NCBI GenBank assembly: GCA_947498785.1
Contig: CANMLS010000024.1
Coordinates: 18,283 to 82,282 of the forward strand
DNA from: an uncultured Aquimarina sp.
GTDB lineage: Bacteria; Bacteroidota; Bacteroidia; Flavobacteriales; Flavobacteriaceae
DNA: 64,000 bases
Direction of reading: 5' to 3'
In this document: piece after piece, positions 8,801 through 18,876 of the stretch
How the letters are laid out: the number at the start of each line of letters is the position of its first letter
Numbering within the stretch: position 1 is the first letter of the stretch
Notes under the pieces: model-generated
Seen by the model: the letters and a program-made list of their open reading frames with translations, nothing else
The model's database searches: none
Told to the model about the DNA's origin: nothing
Position numbers and translations under genes: made by a program

Positions 8801-10285
8801 ATGAATACCGTTTCTTCTATAATTCGTACTTTATCTGATGAAGAAAAGAGAAGTTTTATTTCATTACTTCGGCAAAAGAATAAAAGAAACGACACCAAAA
8901 ACATTCAGTTATTCAAACTATTGGATAGTACATCACCTCATCAAGATCTTGATATTCAGATTTACGGAAAAAGAGCTAAAGGTGCTTACCATGCTTTATG
9001 CAAAAGATTACATGATACACTTATTGATTTTATTGCTTCCAAAAGTTTTGAAGGAGATACTTCTGAAGAAATGGAAATTCTAAAACTATTAACTGCAAGT
9101 AGAATTTTCTTCGAACAAAAACAATACAAAATTGCTTTTAAGACTATACATAAAGCAGAACAAAAGGCAAAAATTTATGACTTTTTCAGTATCTTAAATG
9201 AGATATATTATACCCAGATTCAACATGCCCATCTCAATCCCAGAATAGTAATAGAAGAGGTATTCTCTAAGTTCAGAAATAATAAAAAATCACTTCAACA
9301 AGAAGAAAATTTAAATCTATTCTATGCTACCGTACAGCATGAACTTCTAAAAAACCGAAGAGATGCTGTCCCAATTATAAAGAATACCTTATCCAAATTT
9401 GGATTATCTATCACTCAGGACCTTACTTTTAGATCTTTATTTAAGATTTTGGAGATTACAAATCAAACTGCAAACATCACCAGAGATTATCATTCTATAC
9501 TTCCTTTTGTAGAAGAGACTTATATTCAAATTAATATTAAGGAGAACTTGATTGACAAACACTCCTTTTATCATATTCAGATTTTATATTATGTAGCGAA
9601 TTCATACTTTAGGAATAAAGACTTTAAAACTTCTCAAGAATATCTCTCTGTAATGCTTCTTCAGATGAAAAAGCATCAAAAAAAATACTTTAGACGATTT
9701 TTCCCTCAGTACACTTTACTAGAAACGCTTAATTTTAATTATTTAAATCAGGCAGGACGTGCAATCCAAATCCTTGAAACCTTTGATTATGAAAAACACA
9801 AAGATCAAATTGTATATCTTTTGGATCTAAAACTAAGTCTTATTGTATGTTATTTTCAACAACAATGCTTCAAAGAAGCGCTAAGCACTCTTAATGATCT
9901 TTATCATAGCGATCATTGGTATACAGAAAAAGGTGGGGTTTCGTGGGTAATCAAAAAAAATCTTATCGAAATCCTGCTGCACATAGAGCTTGATCATATA
10001 GACATAGTAGAATCAAGAGTAAATAGTTTTAAAAAGAAACATGGAGCACATCTTAAAAAAAATAATGAAGATCGGGTTCTTGAGTTTTTAAAACTCGCAA
10101 CACTGTGTTATTATACACCAGAGATATTAACTAACGAAAAGTTTAAGTCTAAAGTCCAAAATTCTTTGATTTCGCCTACCAATCCAGAACAAGAAGATAT
10201 TTTTGACATGAGTTTTTATGCCTGGATAAAATCAAAAGTTAATGGTAGTGACCTCTATGAAACGACATTGAATCTATTAAGATAA
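8801..10285 (+). CDS. Helical-repeat (TPR-like) cytoplasmic protein, unknown
   Basis: A 494-residue protein without signal peptide or membrane segment. It opens with SIIRTLSDEEKRSFISLLRQKNKRND, a small polar helical domain, and continues as nearly all-alpha sequence with TPR-like pairs of amphipathic helices (for example FKTIHKAEQKAKIYDFFSIL). I know similar conserved hypothetical proteins from Flavobacteriaceae but no function. It may be a scaffold or regulator. It starts 178 bases from the divergent YiaA-type gene. Confidence 0.65.
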   Translation: MNTVSSIIRTLSDEEKRSFISLLRQKNKRNDTKNIQLFKLLDSTSPHQDLDIQIYGKRAKGAYHALCKRLHDTLIDFIASKSFEGDTSEEMEILKLLTASRIFFEQKQYKIAFKTIHKAEQKAKIYDFFSILNEIYYTQIQHAHLNPRIVIEEVFSKFRNNKKSLQQEENLNLFYATVQHELLKNRRDAVPIIKNTLSKFGLSITQDLTFRSLFKILEITNQTANITRDYHSILPFVEETYIQINIKENLIDKHSFYHIQILYYVANSYFRNKDFKTSQEYLSVMLLQMKKHQKKYFRRFFPQYTLLETLNFNYLNQAGRAIQILETFDYEKHKDQIVYLLDLKLSLIVCYFQQQCFKEALSTLNDLYHSDHWYTEKGGVSWVIKKNLIEILLHIELDHIDIVESRVNSFKKKHGAHLKKNNEDRVLEFLKLATLCYYTPEILTNEKFKSKVQNSLISPTNPEQEDIFDMSFYAWIKSKVNGSDLYETTLNLLR

Positions 10286-10297
10286 CAATATTTTTTT

Positions 10298-10340
10298 CAT
10301 CTTTGATTATATAGAAATTAATAAAGATGTCATGATTTTT
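10298..10340 (+). terminator. Weak candidate terminator
   Basis: CATCTTT (10298-10304) can pair with AAAGATG (10323-10329) over an 18-base loop, followed by a T-rich run starting at 10335. It lies 13 bases after the helical-repeat gene. The stem is short and A/T-rich, so the call is weak. Confidence 0.3.
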
Positions 10341-10505
10341 TTATAGTTTCTCTCACCATTGTGGCAATTAGGTAATTTGTTATACACTTTAGATCAATTA
10401 CTGTCTAAACTAGATAATATGGCACTACTTTTTTAACAAAATAAAAGTATCTTGATTGATCATACAGTTAGTATTAACCAACAATTAAATACACTATAAA
10501 GCATC

Positions 10506-13500
10506 ATGAAAAACATTATCATCTTTATTTTCTTGGGATTAATATCGATATGCGCGTTTTCACAAGTAAAAGTATATGAAGGAACAGAAATTATCCCTAC
10601 ATATAAAATTAACAAAACAGAGCGTAGTCCGGTTTTTTTCACAGGAAGAAGTGTACAAGGTGCAGAGGGGCGAATATATCCTTATCCTTCACAATCAAAC
10701 TTAGGTGATTCTCTTGTTGATGTGCATTATAATATGGTGTATTTAGAAAATGAGTATTTAAAGATAAAGATATTGCCTGAATTTGGAGGAAGATTGTTTT
10801 CTGCTATTGATAAAACAAACGGGCATGAATTATTTCATACCAACAGCGTTATAAAGCCAAGTCTTATTGGTACCCTTGGTGCTTGGGTTTCTGGAGGTAT
10901 TGAATGGTGTTTTCCTCATCATCACAGAACTGCCTCAATGCTTCCAAGTGATTATACTATCGTAAAGAATAAAGATGGTAGTAGTACCGTTTGGATTGGC
11001 GAAACCGAAAAAACTATGCGTTTAAGAGGTGTTGTTGGGATTACTCTTCGCCCAGGATGTTCATATATAGAGACTGATTACCGAATAAACAATACTAATT
11101 CATTAACAAAGACATTTTTGTTTTGGGCTAATGTTGCTATAACCGCTAATGAAGATTTTCGTACATTCTGGCCTCCCAGTCAAGAAATAGGTGTGTATCA
11201 TAACAATACAAATTTTACACGATGGCCTATATCTAATGAAAATTATCATCATACAGATTATACCGCAGGTGTTGATCTAACCTGGTGGAAAAATCATCCT
11301 AATCCAGAGTCATTCTTCTTTTGGAATGGTACCGAAGGGTTTATTGGAGGTTATGACTATGGTCAAAAAGCAGGAACCGTACATGTTGGAGATCCTTATG
11401 AAAACAAAACTTCAAAACTATGGCAATTCGGACCTGGTCCTGCTGGTCAAAATGCTCGACGTAAACTAACCGATGATGGTAAAGCATATGTAGAACTTAT
11501 GACTGGAACGTTTTCTAATAATCAACCTGATTATAGTTGGATTGCTCCACACTCGGTAAAAGATGCCAAAAATTACTGGTACCCTCTACGTGATATCGAA
11601 ATTTCAAAAAAATCAACAGTAGATGCTTCGGTAACTCTTCAATTAAAAGACCCAAAAACCGTATTTTATGGTTTTAACACTACCAAAGCTTTTAAACAAG
11701 CTTCAGTAATCTTAAAATATAATAATGAGATTATTGATAAAAAAAATATTGATATAGATCCTGCTACTCCTTATACAACAAGCTATAAAACCCTAAAAGA
11801 AATAGACGAATATAAACTATATGTAGAACTAAAAGATAAAGATGGTAATATTTTAGTTTCTTACTCACCCTATAAAGCAAAAAAACCTAAATTACCAACA
11901 CCACAAGAAAAAATAAAAAGACATCAAGACATAGAATCTGTCGAAGATTTATACTTAACAGGAAGATTTGTCGAACAGTTTTTTCGTCCTGGTTATAATC
12001 CTGATGATTATTATCTAAAAGGATTAAAAAAATCTCCTGAAGATTACAGAATCAATATTGCATTAGGTATACGTAGACTACATCAATATAAATACAAAGA
12101 AGCACTACAATATTTACAAAATGCAGCGGATAAACTACAAGTCCAATATTACCAACCCAAAGAAGGTGAACTATACTATTATATGGCTATAGCCCAAAAA
12201 GAACTTGGTAAAACCGAAGAAGCATACCGTAATTTCTCTCAGGCAACGTGGTATTATCAATGGTATTCTGCAGGGTACTATCAACTAGCTTTGATCGAAA
12301 GCAATAAAAAAAACTATAAAAAAGCACTCGAATATATTCATAATGCATACACTACCAATACTATGGATGGTAGAATAGTTGTGTTATATAGTGCTTTACT
12401 TCGAAAGCTTAACTCTCCCGAAAAAGCTACTGAATTGATTGATACATTGATTGCATATGATCCTCTTAACTTTTCTGCACATTATGAGAAAAGCTTAATA
12501 CAAGGTATTCCTACGTTAACAAAATGGCATAAAAACATGCAAGATGTAGATAACAACTATCTAGAAGTTGCTACTAATTATATGAATGCTGGCTTAGTAA
12601 ATGATGGCATAACCCTACTATCATCATTAAAGAAGCCTAAAAACCCTTTGATTTATTACTATATGGCATGGTTTTATACTCAAGAGGGTAAACTCTCAGA
12701 AGCAAAAACAATGCTAAAACTTGCCAAAGACACTTCTTTATCCTACTGTTTTCCTTATCGACAAGAAACTGAAATTGTTCTTAAAAATGCAATTAAAATT
12801 GATCCGCAAAACGCTTCTGCTCATTATTTACTTGGAAATCTACTGTATGACAATCGACCAGATGATGCTATTTTGGCTTGGCAAAAAGCAAGTAAAATAG
12901 AAAATAAAACCCCTATGATATGGCGTAACATGGCATTTGCAGCATTTCACCATCAACATAATACTGATAATGCAATTTCATATATGACCAAGGCTATCAA
13001 AGCAGAAAGTAATATACCACTTTGGTTTACAGAACTAACAAAATATTATGATGCATCGAATACCGATTCTAAAGAATGTCTTGATATTCTTCAAAAGTAT
13101 TTGGACATTGTTAAAAAAGATATTTCTGGACCAAAAAACCTTGTTAAACTCTATAACTTAAACGGAAACTATGACGAGGCCATACAATTACTTAAAACTC
13201 ATCATTTCAGAACATGGGAAGGTGGCAGAAGCATTTATCACCACTATGTAGACACACATGTCCTAAAAGCTATACAACTCATCAATAATAAAAATTTTAA
13301 AGAAGCGATTACTCAACTAGAAGCAGCATTAATATATCCTGAAAATCTAGAAGTAGGAAAATCTTCTACCGACGAAAAAAATGCCCTCATTTATTATTAT
13401 ATGGGACTAGTTTATGATCATTTATCTATGGATAAAAAAGCAACGATAAATTATCAAAAAAGTACAGAGTCTAAAAATGCAAGATATATGTATGATCTAC

Positions 13501-13793
13501 TATATTTTCAGGCAAAATCCTTTGAAAAGCTTGGTAAAATAGATAAAGCAAACGAATTATTTACTAGTCTAATCGACAAAGGAGAAGAACTTATAGAAAA
13601 AGGAGCATATACTACAGGTGTAGGGATCGAAGATGCTTCTTCGAGAAATAACAAGTTTCGTTCTTTTGCATACTATTTTAAGGCTTTAGGGAATACAGGA
13701 TTAAAAAACACTTCTGAAGCTCAACAATTCTTTGAACTCTCTTTAAAAGAATACAAAAATAATCTATGGGCAAGAACTCTTATGAATCAATAA
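10506..13793 (+). CDS. Exported DUF5107-TPR protein
   Basis: A 1095-residue protein with a signal peptide (MKNIIIFIFLGLISICAFSQ). Residues about 25-340 form a DUF5107 domain, a beta-sandwich related to galactose-mutarotase and glycosidase accessory domains (NEYLKIKILPEFGGRLFSAIDK, GGIEWCFPHHHR). Residues about 480-1090 are a long series of TPR units (for example YYYMAIAQKELGKTEEAYRNF). Related proteins are found with carbohydrate-acting genes; binding or acting on a sugar outside the inner membrane is an inference. The promoter region upstream (220 bases) shows no clear consensus. Confidence 0.8.
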   Translation: MKNIIIFIFLGLISICAFSQVKVYEGTEIIPTYKINKTERSPVFFTGRSVQGAEGRIYPYPSQSNLGDSLVDVHYNMVYLENEYLKIKILPEFGGRLFSAIDKTNGHELFHTNSVIKPSLIGTLGAWVSGGIEWCFPHHHRTASMLPSDYTIVKNKDGSSTVWIGETEKTMRLRGVVGITLRPGCSYIETDYRINNTNSLTKTFLFWANVAITANEDFRTFWPPSQEIGVYHNNTNFTRWPISNENYHHTDYTAGVDLTWWKNHPNPESFFFWNGTEGFIGGYDYGQKAGTVHVGDPYENKTSKLWQFGPGPAGQNARRKLTDDGKAYVELMTGTFSNNQPDYSWIAPHSVKDAKNYWYPLRDIEISKKSTVDASVTLQLKDPKTVFYGFNTTKAFKQASVILKYNNEIIDKKNIDIDPATPYTTSYKTLKEIDEYKLYVELKDKDGNILVSYSPYKAKKPKLPTPQEKIKRHQDIESVEDLYLTGRFVEQFFRPGYNPDDYYLKGLKKSPEDYRINIALGIRRLHQYKYKEALQYLQNAADKLQVQYYQPKEGELYYYMAIAQKELGKTEEAYRNFSQATWYYQWYSAGYYQLALIESNKKNYKKALEYIHNAYTTNTMDGRIVVLYSALLRKLNSPEKATELIDTLIAYDPLNFSAHYEKSLIQGIPTLTKWHKNMQDVDNNYLEVATNYMNAGLVNDGITLLSSLKKPKNPLIYYYMAWFYTQEGKLSEAKTMLKLAKDTSLSYCFPYRQETEIVLKNAIKIDPQNASAHYLLGNLLYDNRPDDAILAWQKASKIENKTPMIWRNMAFAAFHHQHNTDNAISYMTKAIKAESNIPLWFTELTKYYDASNTDSKECLDILQKYLDIVKKDISGPKNLVKLYNLNGNYDEAIQLLKTHHFRTWEGGRSIYHHYVDTHVLKAIQLINNKNFKEAITQLEAALIYPENLEVGKSSTDEKNALIYYYMGLVYDHLSMDKKATINYQKSTESKNARYMYDLLYFQAKSFEKLGKIDKANELFTSLIDKGEELIEKGAYTTGVGIEDASSRNNKFRSFAYYFKALGNTGLKNTSEAQQFFELSLKEYKNNLWARTLMNQ

Positions 13794-13930
13794 TACCAAT
13801 AAGTCATAAAATCAAGAGCATAATTCATATTTCAATCTTCTAACTCTATCAAAATAAAGCTTTAACCATACTTTCACATATCTGTTATGGTTATTTTACT
13901 ACCTTCCGCGGATTAAAAAAATTGATCTAA

Positions 13931-16429
13931 ATGAGTAAAAATACACTCAGGTTACTATTTTGTATGGTGGCCGTTATCACCACAGGTTGTTCTATTCTTC
14001 AACCTCAAAAAGGAAAAACAGCCTCTGTAGAAGCCAAAAAATCCAGTAAAAGTAAAGAGACAATCAAACCATATGATGAAGTCATTACCAAAAAAGCCAA
14101 GACCGATAAAGGTCTATTTGCTGTACATAGCCTAGACGACAAGTACTACTATGAAATCCCTGATTCTTTACTAAACCGAGAAATGCTTATGGTTACTCGT
14201 ATTGCAAAAACTGCTACCGGAATTGGATTTGGTGGAGGAAAACAAAATACTCAGGTATTGCGTTGGCAGCGAAAAAATAAGCAGATATTACTTAGAGTGG
14301 TGTCTCATCAAATATTTGCCTCTGACTCTTTGCCAATTCACGAAGCCGTTGAGAATTCTAATTTTGAACCCGTATTATACGCTTTCCCGATTAAGGCTTT
14401 TCATAAAGACTCTGTAAATGCATCTAACAATACAACCGTTGTTGATGTTACTGGATTGTATAAAAAAGATATAAAGGCTCTTGGGTTTCCTAATAGCAGA
14501 CGTAAGCAATATAAAATATCTCAATTAGATGATAGCAGGTCATATATTGACACCATTAGAAGTTATCCTCTTAATATCGAAGTACGTCATGTAAAAACCT
14601 ATAATTCTGCAAAGCCGCCATCTAATGCTAGTACAGGTTCTATCTCACTCGAGATGAGTAACTCTATGATACTTTTGCCTAAAACTCCTATGAAGCGCAG
14701 ATATTTTGACCAACGTGTAGGATGGTTTGCTCGTGGGCAGGTAGATTATGGGTTAGAAGCACAAGAAAGTAAGACTTTACGATATCTGGATCGATGGAGA
14801 TTAGAAATACGTGACGAGGATATTGAAAAGTTTAAACGTGGAGAATTAGTAGTTCCTAAAAAGCAAATCGTATATTATATTGACCGTGCTACACCAAAAA
14901 AATGGAGAACCTATATCAAACAAGGAATCGAAGACTGGCAAGTAGCTTTTGAAAAAGCCGGATTTAAAGATGCAATTATCGCCAAAGATCCTCCTACAGT
15001 AGAAGAAGACCCTGACTGGAGTCCTGAGGATGTACGTTACTCTGTTGTACGTTATCTTGCTTCTCCCATTCCAAATGCAAATGGACCACATGTTAGTGAT
15101 CCAAGATCTGGTGAAATACTAGAAAGTGATATCAACTGGTATCATAATGTAATGACTTTACTACGCAATTGGTTTTTTGTGCAAACTGCAGCGATTAATC
15201 CAGAGGCACAAGATGTTGCTTTTAAGGACGAAGTGATGGGGAAACTAATTCGATTTGTATCTGCTCATGAGGTGGGTCACACCCTAGGACTGCCTCACAA
15301 TATGGGGAGTAGTGTTGCTTACCCAGTAGAATCATTAAGAGATCCTGTATTTACCAAGAAATATGGTACTGCTCCTTCTATTATGGATTATGCTCGTTTT
15401 AACTATGTAGCACAACCAGAAGATGGCGATGTAGCTTTGATGCCAAATATCGGAATATATGATAAATATGCTATCCGTTGGGGGTATCGACCTATTCTTG
15501 ATCAAACTGCTGAGGGGGAAAAGAAAACATTAGATAGTTGGATTCTTAAGCATCAAAACGATCCTATGTATCGATTCGGAAGACAGCAATTTGGAGTAAT
15601 TGATCCAAGTTCGCAAACCGAAGATCTTGGTGATGATGCAGTAAATGCAAGTACTTACGGTATTAAAAACTTGCAACGTATTGTACCAAATCTAATCAAA
15701 TGGACTGCAGAAGATGGCAAAAACTATGATGATCTTGGCATCATGTACAGACAGGTTCTAGGGCAATATAACCGTTATATGGGACATGTATCTTCTAATA
15801 TTGGCGGAGTATATGAATATTTTAAGACTTATGATCAGGAGGGTGCAGTATATTCTCATGTGACCAAAGCAAATCAAAAGCGCGCCATGAAATTTTTGCA
15901 CGAGCAATTATTTAATACCCCAAGTTGGTTATTAGATAAAAATATATTTGATAAGATTGAGTCTGCTGGTAATGTAGAACGTATTCGTAATTTTCAGGTA
16001 ATAACTTTGAATAATCTCTTGGATCACGGAAGAATGGCTCGATTAATCGATAATGAAGCCTTAAATAATAAAGAAGCTTATACCCTACTGGATATGATGA
16101 CCGAGCTACGATCAGGAATATGGGCTGAGTTACGCAGTGGCAGAACCATTGATGTATACCGTCGTAACTTGCAAAGAGCATATATTGATAGACTAGAATT
16201 TTTGATGACTAAAGAGCAACCTAAGATCCCAGAAAATTTTAGACGTTTTGTAAGGCGTACCAATGTGAATGCTTCACAGAGTGACATCAGAGCAGTTGTG
16301 CGTGCAGAATTAAACACTTTACGTAGAAATGTTAGAAATGCAATTGGTAAAAGTTCTAACACCATGACTAGATATCATTTACAAGATATTACAGAGCGTA
16401 TATCAACTATTCTGGAACCAAAAAAATAG
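13931..16429 (+). CDS. Zinc-dependent met-zincin metalloprotease (DUF5117/DUF5118)
   Basis: An 832-residue predicted lipoprotein (lipobox in VITTGCSI, Cys about residue 20). An N-terminal region of DUF5118/DUF5117 type (about 45-300) is followed by the catalytic part with the complete zinc motif HEVGHTLGLPHN at 446-457 (ligands H446, H450, H456; general base E447). A Met-turn candidate lies in SIMDYARFN. Such proteases are widespread in Bacteroidota and probably degrade peptides at the outer membrane. Substrate unknown. The next gene follows 37 bases later. Confidence 0.9.
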   Translation: MSKNTLRLLFCMVAVITTGCSILQPQKGKTASVEAKKSSKSKETIKPYDEVITKKAKTDKGLFAVHSLDDKYYYEIPDSLLNREMLMVTRIAKTATGIGFGGGKQNTQVLRWQRKNKQILLRVVSHQIFASDSLPIHEAVENSNFEPVLYAFPIKAFHKDSVNASNNTTVVDVTGLYKKDIKALGFPNSRRKQYKISQLDDSRSYIDTIRSYPLNIEVRHVKTYNSAKPPSNASTGSISLEMSNSMILLPKTPMKRRYFDQRVGWFARGQVDYGLEAQESKTLRYLDRWRLEIRDEDIEKFKRGELVVPKKQIVYYIDRATPKKWRTYIKQGIEDWQVAFEKAGFKDAIIAKDPPTVEEDPDWSPEDVRYSVVRYLASPIPNANGPHVSDPRSGEILESDINWYHNVMTLLRNWFFVQTAAINPEAQDVAFKDEVMGKLIRFVSAHEVGHTLGLPHNMGSSVAYPVESLRDPVFTKKYGTAPSIMDYARFNYVAQPEDGDVALMPNIGIYDKYAIRWGYRPILDQTAEGEKKTLDSWILKHQNDPMYRFGRQQFGVIDPSSQTEDLGDDAVNASTYGIKNLQRIVPNLIKWTAEDGKNYDDLGIMYRQVLGQYNRYMGHVSSNIGGVYEYFKTYDQEGAVYSHVTKANQKRAMKFLHEQLFNTPSWLLDKNIFDKIESAGNVERIRNFQVITLNNLLDHGRMARLIDNEALNNKEAYTLLDMMTELRSGIWAELRSGRTIDVYRRNLQRAYIDRLEFLMTKEQPKIPENFRRFVRRTNVNASQSDIRAVVRAELNTLRRNVRNAIGKSSNTMTRYHLQDITERISTILEPKK

Positions 16430-16466
16430 CTTTTTAAACCAAAACATCTCATTAACATTAGAAAAA

Positions 16467-16895
16467 ATGAATCGAGCATATACATCAAAAGCATATATTG
16501 ATATTAATACTTCGGTATCAAAAGTGTGGAATGCATTAGTAAATCCAGAGATAGCAAAAGAATATTTCTTTGGCGCAAATATAATATCAGAATGGAAAGA
16601 AAACAGCCCCATTACTTTTAAAGGAGAATTTAATGGCAATACTTATGAAGAAAAAGGAATAATATTAAGTATGAAACCTAATCTTCAATTACAATATACG
16701 CATTGGAGTAATCTTGAAGGAATTCCTGACATTCCAGAAAATTATAGAATTTGGACATTTGACTTAGTATCATTTGATGATCATACACAACTTTTGGTTT
16801 CTGAAGACAATATTCCTACCGAAAAACAACAACAACGTTCTAATGAATTCTGGAATGGAGTTCTTTTGACAATCAAGAAGATTACAGAACAGTAA
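16467..16895 (+). CDS. SRPBCC / AHSA1-like protein
   Basis: A 142-residue soluble protein of the START-like fold: YIDINTSVSKVWNALVNPEIAKEYFFGA is the typical N-terminal strand-helix of AHSA1-type proteins, and WTFDLVSFDDHTQLLVSEDN gives the later strands before the long C-terminal helix (RSNEFWNGVLLTIKKITEQ). These proteins bind small hydrophobic ligands or act with chaperones; no ligand can be named. Ends just before a terminator shared with the convergent gene. Confidence 0.8.
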   Translation: MNRAYTSKAYIDINTSVSKVWNALVNPEIAKEYFFGANIISEWKENSPITFKGEFNGNTYEEKGIILSMKPNLQLQYTHWSNLEGIPDIPENYRIWTFDLVSFDDHTQLLVSEDNIPTEKQQQRSNEFWNGVLLTIKKITEQ

Positions 16896-16902
16896 AAATC
16901 TT

Positions 16903-16940
16903 AAAAAAAACACCCGGTTTCAACATATGAGACCGGGTTA
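16903..16940 (-). terminator. Rho-independent terminator, mainly for the minus strand
   Basis: ACCCGGTTTC (16912-16921) pairs with GAGACCGGGT (16929-16938). On the minus strand the hairpin is followed by a run of eight T (16903-16910), giving a strong terminator for the DUF4494 gene; on the plus strand it may also help end the SRPBCC transcript. Confidence 0.8.
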
Positions 16941-17014
16941 TATACAATGAATCAAAAGCCTCTAGGAATTAAACTCTCCATAAGGGATTAAAAGATTAAA
17001 CTTCTTTAGATCGT

Positions 17015-17665
17015 TTAGAACTTATATTCCTTTTCTGGTACTGTAGGTGCAGTATCTTCTTCAACATCTTCCTCCTCTTGCAGCACTTCTTCTTCAGTTT
17101 CTTTTATAACTTCTTCTGTTACTATTTCTTCCACTATAGATTTCTCTTCTATTTTTTCTATCACTTCCTCTACAGGAGCACCAGAGTCTTTTATCTGCTT
17201 AAAACGTTCTACTTGTGACAATTCCTCTTCTTCTCCCGAGAAATAAGGAAAAACATCCATAATAGGGGATTCTGAAATTGCAGGGATTGTATAATCTCCC
17301 ATGGTGTCTTTCATAGCAGTATTAGTGTTATCAAAAGCCTCCTTTACATCATTAGCTTGTACCAATAAATACATATTTGATTTTCTTTCTTTACCACTTT
17401 CTTCATCATATGCGATTAAAGAAACCTTGGATTTAAACCACCGATCAGAATTCTCAAATGGATGTATTTCTGCAAAATTTGCCACTTTTATGTTCATGAT
17501 TTTAAACTCTTCACTAACATATGCCGACATTTCTTCGTTTATTCTAGTTTCAGCTTCAGTATAAGATATCGCATCAATCAGATACGGCTCTGTGACCATT
17601 TTCTGTACTCCAGATTCATTTATTTTTCTATACTTCACTTTGCATTCATACCAAGTTGCGCTCAT
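17015..17665 (-). CDS. DUF4494 protein with acidic tail
   Basis: A 216-residue protein. Residues 1-150 are DUF4494 (WYECKVKYRKINESGVQKMVTE, EAETRINEEM, IHPFENSDRWFKSKVSLIAYDEESGKE), a small alpha-beta domain widespread in Bacteroidota with unknown role. Residues about 160-210 are a low-complexity Glu/Val tail ending KEYKF. No signal peptide, so cytoplasmic. The acidic tail is more extended than the core domain needs and may mediate protein contacts. Confidence 0.85.
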   Translation of the reverse strand: MSATWYECKVKYRKINESGVQKMVTEPYLIDAISYTEAETRINEEMSAYVSEEFKIMNIKVANFAEIHPFENSDRWFKSKVSLIAYDEESGKERKSNMYLLVQANDVKEAFDNTNTAMKDTMGDYTIPAISESPIMDVFPYFSGEEEELSQVERFKQIKDSGAPVEEVIEKIEEKSIVEEIVTEEVIKETEEEVLQEEEDVEEDTAPTVPEKEYKF

Positions 17666-17945
17666 ATTTTTTTGTTTTTTTTTCAGGATGTCAAATATAA
17701 TTTTAAAAAAAAGGGAGGTCTAATAATCTATACAATAGATATTCACAATTTTTAAATTATAAACTCATCTTTTCTTTCTTATTGATATTAACCAACAACA
17801 TCGAAGCAAGCCATGTGGAGTTAGGGTTAAAATCAAAAAAAAAAAACAGAATTATGTATAAAAAAATCACTTGTTTCAAAAAATGAAACAAGTATAGTTT
17901 ATTCTTGTTCTAGAAATAATAATTAATCATTTAAAATCTATACGT

Positions 17946-18431
17946 ATGGCATTAGAAAATCTAATCAGTATTAACTTTACACCACAAGAATTAAAAGAAT
18001 TGGATGACCACATGGCTGGTATTCAAAATATTTTTAAAGGCAAAACAATAAATCTTACTACAGATCAAAGACGACAATACGGAAGTATTGGTAATCATAA
18101 TAAATTGATCGTAGATAAAGCCAAGAGTTATATGGAGCAACATCCAAAATGGATTCCTCGTTTTCTGGATAAAGAAGAGTTTGACCGAGATCATTCTGCC
18201 AGAGAACAAGTAGAAAGTCGTGTACAACAACTTACTAATTTATCACAACAACTTATTGATACCAAAACCTTATTAGATCATGATAACTATACCAATGCAT
18301 TAAGTTTTTATAGAATGATGCGTTTTTTGGCTGGAGAAAATGAACCGGGTGCCAAACCAGTATATGAAGATATGAAAGTTTTATTTTCAAAATCCTCTTC
18401 GGTAGTTGATACGATTATCAAAAACGAATAA
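17946..18431 (+). CDS. Conserved helical protein, unknown
   Basis: A 161-residue soluble, mainly helical protein (FTPQELKELDDHMAGIQNIF, then EQVESRVQQLTNLSQQLIDTK). Similar sequences occur as conserved hypothetical proteins in Flavobacteriia; I know no function. It lies alone, followed by a hairpin and then the non-coding repeat array. Confidence 0.6.
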   Translation: MALENLISINFTPQELKELDDHMAGIQNIFKGKTINLTTDQRRQYGSIGNHNKLIVDKAKSYMEQHPKWIPRFLDKEEFDRDHSAREQVESRVQQLTNLSQQLIDTKTLLDHDNYTNALSFYRMMRFLAGENEPGAKPVYEDMKVLFSKSSSVVDTIIKNE

Positions 18432-18452
18432 TTACCCCCATGTTTTTTGTTC

Positions 18453-18473
18453 AAAATTGCTTTATGCAATTTT
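18453..18473. terminator. Hairpin after the helical protein
   Basis: AAAATTGC and GCAATTTT form a perfect 8-bp stem with a 5-base loop, 21 bases after the stop codon at 18431. The sequence after it is C-rich rather than T-rich, so it may be a weak terminator or only a structured 3' end. Confidence 0.4.
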
Positions 18474-18500
18474 ACCCCCCTCCTTGTACCCCTCGAGGGG

Positions 18501-18845
18501 GGTTCTGAACCTCCCCTTATCAGGTTATGAACCACTTCGAACCGGTTAAGAAATCATACAAATAGGTTCTTAATCTATTTCTATAGGTTCTACTCTAATC
18601 GCTATCAGGTTAAAAACGCATTATAAGAGGTTTATATATGTTTTACATCGATTCTTAACCTCATCAAACCGGTACAATAACCACCTATAATGAGTGTATA
18701 ACCCCTTAAAAATACTATATAACCTCTTCGAATAAGTAAAGCGCCTCCCAAGGACTAGTAAAAGATCTCTTAGAGATAGTAAAACACCATCTAGAATGAG
18801 CTCTTTATGCATCACAATAGTATTATTTCTTAAAAAAATAAGTGA
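18501..18845. repeat. Degenerate 21/22-bp phased array, GGTT then AACC then AGTA
   Basis: GGTT occurs at 18501, 18523, 18544, 18565, 18586, 18608 and 18629, spaced 22, 21, 21, 21, 22 and 21 bases. After a 28-base step the motif becomes its complement, AACC, at 18657, 18679, 18700 and 18721. Then AGTAAA follows at 18735, 18757 and 18778, with weaker AG-starting units at 18799, 18819 and 18841. The sequence between motifs is not conserved. The 22-base steps break any reading frame, so this is not a coding heptad repeat. The mean step is two helical turns, which puts the motif on one DNA face. Confidence 0.6.
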
Positions 18846-18876
18846 AATATTATTGAAACTACTGGTTGTATATGCA

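Noticed and set aside
18621..18815. Minus-strand 64-codon frame with Leu/Tyr heptad look
   Set aside because: The heptad pattern comes from the 21-base DNA phasing; the 22-base steps shift the frame, and there is no start context or family.
18501..18845. CRISPR array
   Set aside because: Only 4-6 bases recur per unit and there is no 23-40-base repeat or cas gene; the spacing is 21-22 bases.
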